From a virus: a stretch of 64,000 bases of DNA. Under the pieces are notes generated by a model. The model saw nothing but the letters and a program-made list of their open reading frames with translations. It was not told where the DNA came from and did not search any database. A program made the position numbers and the translations under genes. The stretch is from IMG/VR virus record IMGVR_UViG_3300042545_001134, positions 244,600 through 308,599 of that record; one strand, given 5' to 3'. Position 1 is the first letter of the stretch; every line of letters begins with the position of its first letter. This document shows, one piece after another, positions 50,249-58,626 of the stretch.

Positions 50249-52531
50249 TGAGTGAGATAAGTTTGAATCACCTTTAACAATATACTTTATGTTAAGGGTG
50301 ACAGAACTTGTCACAAAATTTATAGTAAAACTCGTAACGGGTGTTACTGTTTTATAATTTGATGGAGTTATCGAATTAAAATCTGACGCAGTATACCACC
50401 ACACTTTATCAAACGTAATCATACCTGTAAGATTTGCACCAAGTAAGTACGCATCAGGTATGGTAACAACACCGTCATCATTAATGTCACCAGCCCTCAT
50501 TTTAGGTCCACTGTTCAAATGTATTCCTGAAAGTGTATTGTTGGGTGTATTTTCATTTTGAGACTCGTTAAACACCAAATCAAAGTCTGATGAAGTTAGT
50601 GTTGGCGTAAATGAAGGTACAACTTTGAAAGTTGCATTATGTTTTGTTGGATTCAATGTATATGTTCCGTTTGTTGCGACCGTTACGGTTTGTAATAATG
50701 TGTCCGTAGTACCCACAACCAAATATAATTTAACCTGCGGTCTTGTGGATAGTCCAGATGGAATTGTAATTGTACCACTAATTGTTTCAGTTATAATTGA
50801 AACCGTACCATTACTACTATATGCAAATCCACAAGTACCACTTTGTAATTGTGCTCTAAATAATGTTTTGGTTGTAATGTTTGTATAACTATTACTTGCA
50901 GTTGTGTTTGTTATGTCTGTCCAGTTGACACCGTCATTAGTAGACTTCTGCCATTTAACAATAGTTCCAGTATAACTACTTAATGTCAATGTACCTGAGT
51001 TTGTTGTACTCGTGTGAGTTGCTGATGACACACCACCACCAACAGGGGGTGTTCCCGATGTTACGCTGATAGTTTTAGCACCTGATAATACCGCACTACC
51101 ACAACTCGGTGTTTGGACTTCAACACGATAATAATATGTACCAGCGGAACTTATGGTTTCTGTTAAACTTGTTGTTGTGTTAGAGATATTAGTCCAATTC
51201 ACGTTGTCCGTTGAGCGTTGCCATTTATTTACATTACCCTGTTGACCTGATAATGTTAATTCAACTTGACCACCGGCACATATAGAATTATTTGCCGCGA
51301 ATACCGACCCCGATTTAGTTGGTTTTACGGTAACATAGACACTTGAGGTTGCCAATCCCGAACAACTAACAGGACTTGATGAATTCACAATTGCTCGGTA
51401 ATATGTTGTCTTCGTTAAATTGGTTACCGTTATACTTGTTGATGTACTTGTGATAGTTGTTCCTGCAGTAAAAAAGTTATCGAAAGATGATTCCCATCTA
51501 ACAACACTACCCGATAAATTATTTAATGTTAATGTCGTACTATTACTTCCTGAACATACGTTAACATCACCACCACTTATGTAACCACTTGAAGAGTTAC
51601 TGACCTCAATATTTCTTGTTAATATAGTTGTACTCGTTGTTATATCACCCGGCATGTCACCATACTCACAAATATAACCCGGTAGAGTACTATTTGCTAA
51701 GTCATTCCATTGACCACTATTTGATGAATAGAATTGTCCAAACGCTTCCGAGGTACCATTTGGTTCTCCACCCGCCCATTTATGATACATACCCGATACT
51801 AAGGTTGTACTTGGGGTATTTCCATTTGAAAAGTTTTGACCTTTTTCAGGACCTGTAACCCAGTGCCACTTTCCTTCTGATGCGGATTGACTCGCATAAA
51901 CAGTTGAACCCTTTGCAGTGTTGATATAGTTGTAATCATCCGATGCACCAAACCAAGCATCGTTTGCCATTAATTTCCAAATAAAGTTATTTTCCGCCTC
52001 GGATAAAACTGTTGCCAAATAACCAACCCTTCCGAAGTATGATTTATTACTTGCGTTTGTATATGAATTAGTCCAACTTGTATTACCCGACACATATTCA
52101 TAAAAGTGTTCGGTTAATGGATTATAAAAAACAGTACCTGCAACGAAAGTCACTCTTCTTTGAAGTGCGTAACATGTGGAGGTGGTTGATTTAAATTCAA
52201 CACCCCTTAATACTGATTCCCAATTTGTTGCAGTTGTTGAACCACTAAAAATTAAAACACCCGTTGTGGTATTAAATGATGAAGAAACTCCCGATGGAAG
52301 TGTTGCCGTTGACCTTAATTGGTCACCACTCGTATATGTTTGAGATATTTGAACTCTAAAACCTGTAATCGTTCCATTTGCGGTTAAAGTTAGATTTGGG
52401 TCAACTTTAGTCCACGTATTATATGTCGATGAAAGAGCACTCGTACTTGATGTTCCAAGACTAACAGATGTTGCCTGTGAAAAACCTAAGACTGGTAACA
52501 ATAAAAATAATATGTATAGTAGTTTTCTCAT
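50240..52531 (-). CDS. Secreted protein with C-type-lectin-like, Ig-like and dockerin-like domains
   Basis: This 763-residue protein has a signal peptide (LLYILFLLLPVLGFS, cleaved near A-T). A first domain has C-type lectin features: Cys, WFGASDDYNY, GGEPN (the EPN triad) and QWNDLANSTLPGYICEYG with Cys. Then come about three Ig-like repeats of the form KWQRSTDNVNWTNISNTTTS, and a dockerin-like loop AGDINDDGVVTIPDAYLLGA. The C-terminus resembles that of the T9SS-tagged protein at 55901 without the sorting domain. It overlaps its neighbours by a few bases. It may be an exported, host-surface adhesin. Confidence 0.7.
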   Translation of the reverse strand: MRKLLYILFLLLPVLGFSQATSVSLGTSSTSALSSTYNTWTKVDPNLTLTANGTITGFRVQISQTYTSGDQLRSTATLPSGVSSSFNTTTGVLIFSGSTTATNWESVLRGVEFKSTTSTCYALQRRVTFVAGTVFYNPLTEHFYEYVSGNTSWTNSYTNASNKSYFGRVGYLATVLSEAENNFIWKLMANDAWFGASDDYNYINTAKGSTVYASQSASEGKWHWVTGPEKGQNFSNGNTPSTTLVSGMYHKWAGGEPNGTSEAFGQFYSSNSGQWNDLANSTLPGYICEYGDMPGDITTSTTILTRNIEVSNSSSGYISGGDVNVCSGSNSTTLTLNNLSGSVVRWESSFDNFFTAGTTITSTSTSITVTNLTKTTYYRAIVNSSSPVSCSGLATSSVYVTVKPTKSGSVFAANNSICAGGQVELTLSGQQGNVNKWQRSTDNVNWTNISNTTTSLTETISSAGTYYYRVEVQTPSCGSAVLSGAKTISVTSGTPPVGGGVSSATHTSTTNSGTLTLSSYTGTIVKWQKSTNDGVNWTDITNTTASNSYTNITTKTLFRAQLQSGTCGFAYSSNGTVSIITETISGTITIPSGLSTRPQVKLYLVVGTTDTLLQTVTVATNGTYTLNPTKHNATFKVVPSFTPTLTSSDFDLVFNESQNENTPNNTLSGIHLNSGPKMRAGDINDDGVVTIPDAYLLGANLTGMITFDKVWWYTASDFNSITPSNYKTVTPVTSFTINFVTSSVTLNIKYIVKGDSNLSHSSN

Positions 52532-54159
52532 AGATTAACCTTACTACCTATTAAGAAGAAAGATAAAATAGGAATTTCGGGGTTCGAACTTATATTCGCC
52601 TTATAATTCATGTTTATTTTAAATCTTTTTGAGATTTGATAATCAAATCCACTACCCAAGAATCCACTAAAAAATCTATCGGTTATTGTTACTTGTTCTT
52701 TTGTTGAGTAAACCAACGGTGTTGACATTACATATAATTCGGGTGACACCATTAATTTTTTACCGACCTTAAACGGTCTGGTGTAAAACGCAGTTACAGA
52801 TGGTGAATAATAACCACTCTTATCTTCTGAAATGATTGATACCGCACCACTTACGTTAAAACCCGTAACACCCCATTTACCTGCGTTTAAAATACCACTA
52901 TATCCTAAGAAACCAAGTATATTTCCATAGGTGTATACACCAGTTAGACTAGCGTTATGTATGTACTTTATTGTGTTCTTTTTATTGTAATGTAACTTAG
53001 TATATTTTGTCGATATCGCAAATTGATTAAGATTTGCCCAAATCATAGCGGTCGCCCCGAAACTCGATAAACCTGTCATTGATGACCTGTTTGCACTCAA
53101 GTTAAGAATTGGAGTAAATGTTTTATTTAAATTTTGTGCGGTTGTTAAATCAGAAGAAACAATCAATGGATTTGAACTACCTGATTTACCACCACCTGAT
53201 TTACCACCACCTGATTTACCACCACCCGATTTACCACCACCTGAACTACCACCACCACTACCATTATCGTTGTGAGCGTCATTATTCATTGTTGTGGTTG
53301 CCCCAACCTCTTCATTACTTTGACTGTTTGAATTGTTACCCGACCCCGTTCCACCACCTGTTGTACTTCCGCCTGTGGTTCCACCCGAACTACCCGTAGA
53401 ACTACCATTACCACCGGTTCCACTTCCACCTGTTGTACTACCGCCAGTTGTTCCTGAACCACCCGTTCCACTTCCTCCTGTTGTACTACCGCCAGTTGTT
53501 CCTGAACCACCTACAGGTGGCTGAGACGAGCCACTTCCCCCTTGAGGTGGGTTACTTGAACCTGTGCTGTTTCCTCCCTGTGTTCCAGTTGAACCTCCCT
53601 GAGAAGAATTAGTTCCTCCAGTCGACCCAGTAGTTCCTCCTGAACCTTGGGATTGACCTCCATTCTCGCCTCCCTGAGAAGACGAACCACTTCCGTTATT
53701 GTTATTACCTGACCCATTTGAATTTCCATTAGATTGTTTATTCCCATCTTTTTTATTATTCCCACCGGCATTAAGATTACCCCCACTCGATGATGATTGA
53801 GCGGATGACATAATACTACCAACAACCGATTGTACGGTACTACTAATAATTTGGGATGTGATTTGATTTTGTGTTACTTGACCTTGTTGTTGTGAACATG
53901 GGTTTGTTTGACGATACTCGGAGTATGTTTGATTAACCCAACTTGAGAATACTCCACTGGCAACATCCGCAGCGGTAAAGTATTGACTTTTATTTAAAAA
54001 AAATATTGTAGTACCACCTTGTAATGGTACGGTAAAAAGAGTTACTTCTTTTGTACATGGGTCGATAAATGTTTGCACCGACACCTGAGCCTTTATATTC
54101 TGACTAAACAGAACAAAAAAACTTATAAAAAATAATGTCTTTATTGTTTTCCAATACAT
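52528..54159 (-). CDS. Exported Gly/Ser-rich protein with C-terminal beta-barrel
   Basis: This 543-residue protein has a signal peptide (LFFISFFVLFSQNIKA). A Cys-containing head domain (SVQTFIDPCTKEVTLF) comes first. A low-complexity Gly/Ser/Thr-rich stretch of about 200 residues (TGGSGTGGSGTTGGS type, with SGGGK repeats) follows. The C-terminal third has alternating aromatic strands (GFNVSGAVSIISEDKSGYYS, YTRPFKVGKKLMVSPELYVM) and resembles an outer-membrane barrel; it ends GSKVNL. It may be anchored in the host outer membrane with a flexible stalk. It overlaps the 763-residue gene by four bases. Confidence 0.65.
   Translation of the reverse strand: MYWKTIKTLFFISFFVLFSQNIKAQVSVQTFIDPCTKEVTLFTVPLQGGTTIFFLNKSQYFTAADVASGVFSSWVNQTYSEYRQTNPCSQQQGQVTQNQITSQIISSTVQSVVGSIMSSAQSSSSGGNLNAGGNNKKDGNKQSNGNSNGSGNNNNGSGSSSQGGENGGQSQGSGGTTGSTGGTNSSQGGSTGTQGGNSTGSSNPPQGGSGSSQPPVGGSGTTGGSTTGGSGTGGSGTTGGSTTGGSGTGGNGSSTGSSGGTTGGSTTGGGTGSGNNSNSQSNEEVGATTTMNNDAHNDNGSGGGSSGGGKSGGGKSGGGKSGGGKSGSSNPLIVSSDLTTAQNLNKTFTPILNLSANRSSMTGLSSFGATAMIWANLNQFAISTKYTKLHYNKKNTIKYIHNASLTGVYTYGNILGFLGYSGILNAGKWGVTGFNVSGAVSIISEDKSGYYSPSVTAFYTRPFKVGKKLMVSPELYVMSTPLVYSTKEQVTITDRFFSGFLGSGFDYQISKRFKINMNYKANISSNPEIPILSFFLIGSKVNL
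53181..53255 (-). repeat. 15-bp tandem repeats coding SGGGK units
   Basis: Five near-identical copies of a 15-bp unit (CCTGATTTACCACCA on the plus strand, one or two substitutions) encode SGGGK. Consecutive units, no spacers. Confidence 0.9.
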
Positions 54160-54162
54160 AAT

Positions 54163-54170
54163 AATAAATA
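54163..54170 (-). promoter_or_regulatory. Candidate late promoter (TATTTATT)
   Basis: Minus strand GTATTTATTATTATG, 3 bases before the ATG at 54159 and directly after a terminator hairpin (54178-54194). Confidence 0.45.
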
Positions 54171-54177
54171 CTAAAAA

Positions 54178-54194
54178 GGGGGTTATTAACCCCC
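54178..54194 (-). terminator. Intrinsic terminator after the CsgG-like gene
   Basis: GGGGGTT/AACCCCC stem with a 3-base loop, followed on the minus strand by TTTTTAG. It stands between the CsgG-like gene and the exported Gly-rich gene. Confidence 0.75.
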
Positions 54195-54227
54195 CAAATT
54201 TTTAATTATCAATAATAAAAAATAACA

Positions 54228-54995
54228 TTAATTAGGAAAAACACCCTTCTTAATCATCCTAAGTAGGATTCTACTACATGCGATGTCCAATGATTTTTTT
54301 GTTGCGATTCCAATTGTTGATTGGTTGAATTTTACTTCACTTAGATTATCATCGTTTAATAAACTTAATTCTCTTACCGTCGTCGCCTCACCCAAACCAC
54401 TAGCACCAATAATGGCACCCGTTTCTGCGTCTGTGAATCGAACTTGCATACCAATACGAGTTGTTACAGTATTTTTAACTCCATTTGCCATGTTTACTGT
54501 TTCATCTTCACTAACAGAATAATCATATAGTTCAATTGTAACAAAGTAATGTGCCAAACGTATTTTACCTCTACCGTTTAAAGTATCTTGGGAAATACCC
54601 GCTTGAGATGCTTGGAATTGTTTTACCATTCTATTCTTAATCTCTGTTTTATCCTCAGTGAAAATAAAACGATTAAGATTCTCAAGATATTCAAGTGTCA
54701 TATTCGCAACACCCAAACCAACTTTCTTTTCCTTTAGTTCAGGGTATAGTTCATATACCTCATCACTAATACCGATTTTTAATATCTGTATTGGAATTTG
54801 AGGTCCCTCATAATCCATTAAAGAATCGATATTAACACTGGTTTCAAAAGATGCCTTATATTGTTCTGTTTGTGTTTTACCGATAGTTTGTGCGGTTGCC
54901 TTATTGGCAAACGCAAACATTAAAAGAAACCATAAGATAACAACCATGATTGGCATCAAATATTGTTTTACTTTATCGTTATTTAATAGTTTCAT
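54228..54995 (-). CDS. CsgG-like exported lipid/outer-membrane protein
   Basis: This 255-residue protein has an N-terminal hydrophobic segment (MPIMVVILWFLLMFAFANKA), read as a signal peptide or anchor. The mature region has the CsgG-family pattern: LAHYFVTIELYDYSVSEDET, GMQVRFTDAETGAIIGASG and the final helix GIATKKSLDIACSRILLRMI. CsgG forms a nonameric outer-membrane channel for curli secretion. A lipobox Cys is not evident, so the membrane attachment may differ. It starts the distal part of an envelope-directed operon. CsgG assignment is by pattern, not by a search. Confidence 0.65.
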   Translation of the reverse strand: MKLLNNDKVKQYLMPIMVVILWFLLMFAFANKATAQTIGKTQTEQYKASFETSVNIDSLMDYEGPQIPIQILKIGISDEVYELYPELKEKKVGLGVANMTLEYLENLNRFIFTEDKTEIKNRMVKQFQASQAGISQDTLNGRGKIRLAHYFVTIELYDYSVSEDETVNMANGVKNTVTTRIGMQVRFTDAETGAIIGASGLGEATTVRELSLLNDDNLSEVKFNQSTIGIATKKSLDIACSRILLRMIKKGVFPN

Positions 54996-54996
54996 A

Positions 54997-55551
54997 TTAT
55001 AAACTGCCTTCTTCTTTTATTTTTCCGCACTTTAAACATTCTTCTTCACCATCTCCGTCAGCATCACCCCAAACGTGTTCACACTGTCTGTGGTCAAAAT
55101 ACTCATCGATGATTCCGTCGTTGTCAAAGTCTAATCCGTCCATAACACCATCTCCATCTTCATCGATTTCAACACCTTTTTTGGCAACTTGGACAGGTTG
55201 TTCAAGTTCCTCGATTATGGGTGACGATGTTGGTCCACTTGGTATATCAGACGTGTTTGATATCGAAATACCGTCCTCCTCATCCATTTTCTGAACTAAC
55301 ATTTTATCCTTATCGGTATCACTAAACCAATAGTCAATGATTTTCCCGTAAGAACCAATAAATGCACCTAATAAAAGGAGTAAAAGTTCTTTCCACTCTC
55401 CTTCAATTGGTGATTTGGAGAATATCGCAAAAAACATTCCGCCAACGATGAACATGAACCCACCTAATACTAAAGCGGTAATGTACCATCTTCTACGCAT
55501 CATTGCATATAATAATTGCTTAAATCCGTCTGGTTGTTGTGTATTTGACAT
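54997..55551 (-). CDS. Two-helix membrane protein with Asp-rich calcium-like loops and zinc-like tail
   Basis: This 184-residue protein has two transmembrane helices near residues 22-43 and 52-68 (YITALVLGGFMFIVGGMFF, ELLLLLLGAFIGSYGKII). The C-terminal part contains Asp-rich loops DEDGDGVMDGLDFDNDGIID and DADGDGEEE, like thrombospondin type 3 or EF-hand calcium loops. It ends with CEHVW...CLKCG, a possible zinc ribbon-like pair. It starts 24 bases after the neighbouring gene. The function is unknown, but membrane anchoring plus metal-binding loops fit an envelope role. Confidence 0.6.
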   Translation of the reverse strand: MSNTQQPDGFKQLLYAMMRRRWYITALVLGGFMFIVGGMFFAIFSKSPIEGEWKELLLLLLGAFIGSYGKIIDYWFSDTDKDKMLVQKMDEEDGISISNTSDIPSGPTSSPIIEELEQPVQVAKKGVEIDEDGDGVMDGLDFDNDGIIDEYFDHRQCEHVWGDADGDGEEECLKCGKIKEEGSL

Positions 55552-55575
55552 ATTTCTTTTTTTTACTTTAAATTA

Positions 55576-55896
55576 TTACCATTTTGGCTCTTCAGCCGCA
55601 AATTCGTCTTTTTTCTTTTCTTTAGGTTTTTCAGCTGGTGCTGATGCCGCTGGTTTTTCAACAACTCTTTCAATCACTTTGGTTGTACCACCTGATTGTT
55701 GTTGTTGGTTAGCGTTACTGTTAGTAATGTTAATAACGGGTGCTGCTTGTTGAACTGGTTGTGCTTCTTCAGCACCTCCACCTAACATTGTTGCGAACCA
55801 TGTACCGGCGCCTAATACTGCTGTTGACAATACACCGATTATGGTTTTTTTAAGTCCTGTCCAAGTTCCTTCTTGTTCTTGTGTTTCTTCGCTCAT
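55576..55896 (-). CDS. Small membrane protein with Gln/Ala/Pro-rich tail
   Basis: This 106-residue protein has one hydrophobic helix near residues 17-38 (TIIGVLSTAVLGAGTWFATM). The remainder is Gln/Asn/Ala/Pro/Lys-rich (INITNSNANQQQQSGG) and probably disordered. No signal cleavage site is clear. It lies 4 bases after the T9SS-cargo gene. It might bridge membrane and periplasm in the exported module, but no family is recognised. Confidence 0.6.
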   Translation of the reverse strand: MSEETQEQEGTWTGLKKTIIGVLSTAVLGAGTWFATMLGGGAEEAQPVQQAAPVINITNSNANQQQQSGGTTKVIERVVEKPAASAPAEKPKEKKKDEFAAEEPKW

Positions 55897-55900
55897 AAGT

Positions 55901-57808
55901 TTAGAGTTTTATAAATTGTTTTGTTAATTGGTTATTTTGATTGTTTAATACTAAATAGTAGTGACCCGTACTTGATGATGTCATGTCAATTTGTTTGTAT
56001 CCCACTGTGGAACCTTGACCTGAAATTTCACCAATGTGTTTCACCAATCTACCTTGCATATCATAAATACTACCATTTAACTTAATATTCGGGTCGGGGA
56101 AAAGAACCTCAATCTCAAACCATCCTGTTACTGGATTTGGTCTAATAAGTGCGCTAATTTCTTTAAATTCACCGGGTAAAGTGGTTGGTGACATTTTATA
56201 GAAAAGTGTGGTCACTTGACTTGCTAAGTTTATTTCCAAATGGTCACCGTTATTATCAGATGCATCCATTAATTTTCTCACATAAATGTTTGTACTAACA
56301 TCAACATTACCAATTGGACTAAATTTTATTTTAAATGGAGTGTGTGAACCAACCAATCCGTCTTTTTGTTGGTTGTTCATACCACCGAATCTGATGGTTC
56401 CCGCGGCCTCATCATGAGTTAAGTATTGTAACCAAGGACCACCATTAAAGTTGGAAACTATTTCATCAAATTTAACCTTTGTTTTATCGTACTTCATCTC
56501 AAACTGTAAACCGTAGTTTTGGTCACCATTTGTGTTGATGTTAAATGGAACATACATTGGTTGTCCAAGTGATGATGTATTAGGAATTTCAACATCTAAT
56601 TTACCTTTATAAACCGCCTTAGCAACTAATACACCTGAACTGTTATAAACAGGAGATGAATAAGTTCTATCAACGTCACCTAATACAAAGTACTTAATAT
56701 CGATGTTAGTTAAGTTAGTGGTACCAATACTATCCACAACATAATTGTATGCGGTTGAGTGGTTTGTCCATTCTGTCCATTGGTTAGCGCCTAACACTAA
56801 TGAATCAAATACATTTCTGTGGAATGCGTGAATCATTGTGGTTGTGTCAATCTTTTTAAGACCACTTATGTTTGCGTAAATCAAATAAGGGTCACCACCA
56901 TCGATTTTACCGTTTTTGTTAACATCACCAATCAAATACGCCAAACCATGTTTCAAGTAGTTTTGTGATGGTGTTTGACTAACATCGGTAACCGAATATT
57001 CATCATATGTTTTAACCGCATCAGATATAGTAACACCATAATCTCTAATAGTAGTCATACTATCTGCTGGGAATCTTACTGTTAATTTATATTTTGTATT
57101 TTTATCTACGTTGTTAAGAGAGTAAAGACCTGCAGTATCCACTTGTTGTGAAGATACAAATTCACCTGTGTTAAATTTAGTACAAATGATTGTAGGTCTC
57201 ATTCCAACACCTACCATAGTAGGTGGTAACCATACTTTACCACTAATAACCAAGTTACCCAAAAGTTCAAGATGCATATCCTGTACGTTCAAGGTCGCAA
57301 TGTTATCACCAATTGTGGTACCATCAAATTTGAACATACGAGCCCAGTTAATTTCAAGACTATCCGCGTTGAAGTTTGATGTAACATCATTTATGATAAA
57401 TTTGTTATGTATTAAGAAAGTATCCGCAGTAATCTGAGAACCACTTGATAATACTAAGTAATTTCTGGCAACAGTGTAGTTAGTATCGGTTGCATATGTG
57501 TACGAACTTGTACTTGAGTTGTAACCCGAATACTTGTAGTCATTAAAGAACTTAATAGACAACGAAGGGGTCATACTACTAACGGTAGCGTCAACAGTTG
57601 TTGATACGTGAGTAAAAAGTTGTTTTCTATATTGAAAATCAACTTGGAAGGTTCTTATGTCCACAGATGACGATGCGTCATATTTGAACACCACATCTAA
57701 TGTGTCTCCTCTTTTAATGGTTTTATAGGCAACTGGGTTACCTATACCTTGTGCAAATGCCGACGATGATGTAATTAATACAACAAGGGCTAAAATTAGT
57801 TTTTTCAT
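55901..57808 (-). CDS. Exported protein with T9SS C-terminal sorting domain and dockerin-like loop
   Basis: This 635-residue protein has a signal peptide (LILALVVLITSSSAFA). The last about 80 residues fit the type IX secretion sorting domain: IRPNPVTGWFEIEV, SIYDMQGRLVKHIGE and the final KQFIKL. Before it, a cohesin/dockerin-like region has GDVNKNGKIDGGDPYLIYAN with Asp/Asn calcium-like spacing. The first domains are beta-rich. It would be exported by the host T9SS and either released or anchored on the surface. It overlaps the CsgG-like small gene at 57805 by four bases. Strong host-type feature in a phage genome. Confidence 0.75.
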   Translation of the reverse strand: MKKLILALVVLITSSSAFAQGIGNPVAYKTIKRGDTLDVVFKYDASSSVDIRTFQVDFQYRKQLFTHVSTTVDATVSSMTPSLSIKFFNDYKYSGYNSSTSSYTYATDTNYTVARNYLVLSSGSQITADTFLIHNKFIINDVTSNFNADSLEINWARMFKFDGTTIGDNIATLNVQDMHLELLGNLVISGKVWLPPTMVGVGMRPTIICTKFNTGEFVSSQQVDTAGLYSLNNVDKNTKYKLTVRFPADSMTTIRDYGVTISDAVKTYDEYSVTDVSQTPSQNYLKHGLAYLIGDVNKNGKIDGGDPYLIYANISGLKKIDTTTMIHAFHRNVFDSLVLGANQWTEWTNHSTAYNYVVDSIGTTNLTNIDIKYFVLGDVDRTYSSPVYNSSGVLVAKAVYKGKLDVEIPNTSSLGQPMYVPFNINTNGDQNYGLQFEMKYDKTKVKFDEIVSNFNGGPWLQYLTHDEAAGTIRFGGMNNQQKDGLVGSHTPFKIKFSPIGNVDVSTNIYVRKLMDASDNNGDHLEINLASQVTTLFYKMSPTTLPGEFKEISALIRPNPVTGWFEIEVLFPDPNIKLNGSIYDMQGRLVKHIGEISGQGSTVGYKQIDMTSSSTGHYYLVLNNQNNQLTKQFIKL

Positions 57809-58305
57809 AGTAGTTTATCGAGTAAGTTTATTGTTGTTTTCTTTATTGCAGAACTTGCGGATTCTTGATTGAATTTACCTCCCTCATCAATAATGATTGT
57901 TGAAGTTGATATTTCAGTCGATTTACCTTCCGCAAATTCAGTTTTAATTTTTTTATCTCCTTTATAGAGAACACCCTTCATTCTAATGACGGTGGTACTT
58001 TTATCTTGGTGAAATACAGCAATTCCTGATTTAGTATTGACGATATCAAAGAATATTAATTCAACCTGTATTGAGTATTCGGCCTTTTCTTTTACCCCAA
58101 TCAAGACCAAACTATCTTGTTCATTTATTATTTCTTGAACAATGTTTTTTACTCCAAACGCCAAATTTTTGTTACCAACAAGAGTACCAACACGGATGTT
58201 GTTAATCACGGGTTCAACAAAAATAGTCGGTCCTGTCTGAGCAGTTACGCTCAAAAAGGGACATAGGAATAGCACAGAAAAAATTATACTTTTGATAAGT
58301 CTCAT
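57805..58305 (-). CDS. Exported small protein, CsgG/TolB-N-like
   Basis: This 166-residue protein has a signal peptide (IKSIIFSVLFLCPFLSVTA). Its mature part has the pattern of a small CsgG/TolB N-terminal-like domain: VEPVINNIRVGTLVG, NIVQEIINEQDSLVLIGV and EYSIQVELIFFDIV, ending in the helix SSAIKKTTINLLDKLL. It may be a partner of the CsgG-like protein at 54228. The assignment is by fold pattern and context. It lies downstream of the holin-like gene and overlaps the T9SS-cargo gene by four bases. Confidence 0.55.
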   Translation of the reverse strand: MRLIKSIIFSVLFLCPFLSVTAQTGPTIFVEPVINNIRVGTLVGNKNLAFGVKNIVQEIINEQDSLVLIGVKEKAEYSIQVELIFFDIVNTKSGIAVFHQDKSTTVIRMKGVLYKGDKKIKTEFAEGKSTEISTSTIIIDEGGKFNQESASSAIKKTTINLLDKLL

Positions 58306-58329
58306 GGTTAAACAGTGGAATAAATTAGA

Positions 58330-58590
58330 TTATTCAGAGATTTCGTCTTCCGATTTTTTATTCTTGTTGTTAATCCACTTATCGACAGATGCGATACCGA
58401 ATGAACCTAACGTGATTACTAAAAATCCGTCAAAGATAAATTCGTTAATTAGTAATTCTTTACCCATCCAACCTGTAATAAGGTCAACGAATAGAGAGAT
58501 TACCATCATGAGAAACGCGATGAATCCCACTACTGATTTCTCGTTAATTGTGTTGTTATCGTTAAATAACTGGCTGAAAAATTTTTTCAT
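58330..58590 (-). CDS. Holin-like small membrane protein
   Basis: This 86-residue protein has two hydrophobic helices: VVGFIAFLMMVISLFVDLIT and INEFIFDGFLVITLGSFGIA. It has a short charged N-terminus and a Lys/Asp-rich C-terminus (KWINNKNKKSEDEISE). This size and two-helix topology fit class II holins. It is the first gene of the exported-protein operon, with a late-type motif 36 bases upstream. No endolysin gene is seen next to it. Lysis timing or membrane tethering are both possible. Confidence 0.6.
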   Translation of the reverse strand: MKKFFSQLFNDNNTINEKSVVGFIAFLMMVISLFVDLITGWMGKELLINEFIFDGFLVITLGSFGIASVDKWINNKNKKSEDEISE

Positions 58591-58626
58591 AGTTGTAGTT
58601 TGTGTTTGTTTTTATGTTTGGTTATC

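Noticed and set aside
50240-52531. Diversity-generating retroelement target (C-type lectin fold)
   Set aside because: No reverse transcriptase, no template repeat and no duplicated variable region visible in the window.
53181-53255. CRISPR-like tandem repeat
   Set aside because: 15-bp units lie head to tail with no spacers and encode SGGGK; it is protein-coding low complexity.
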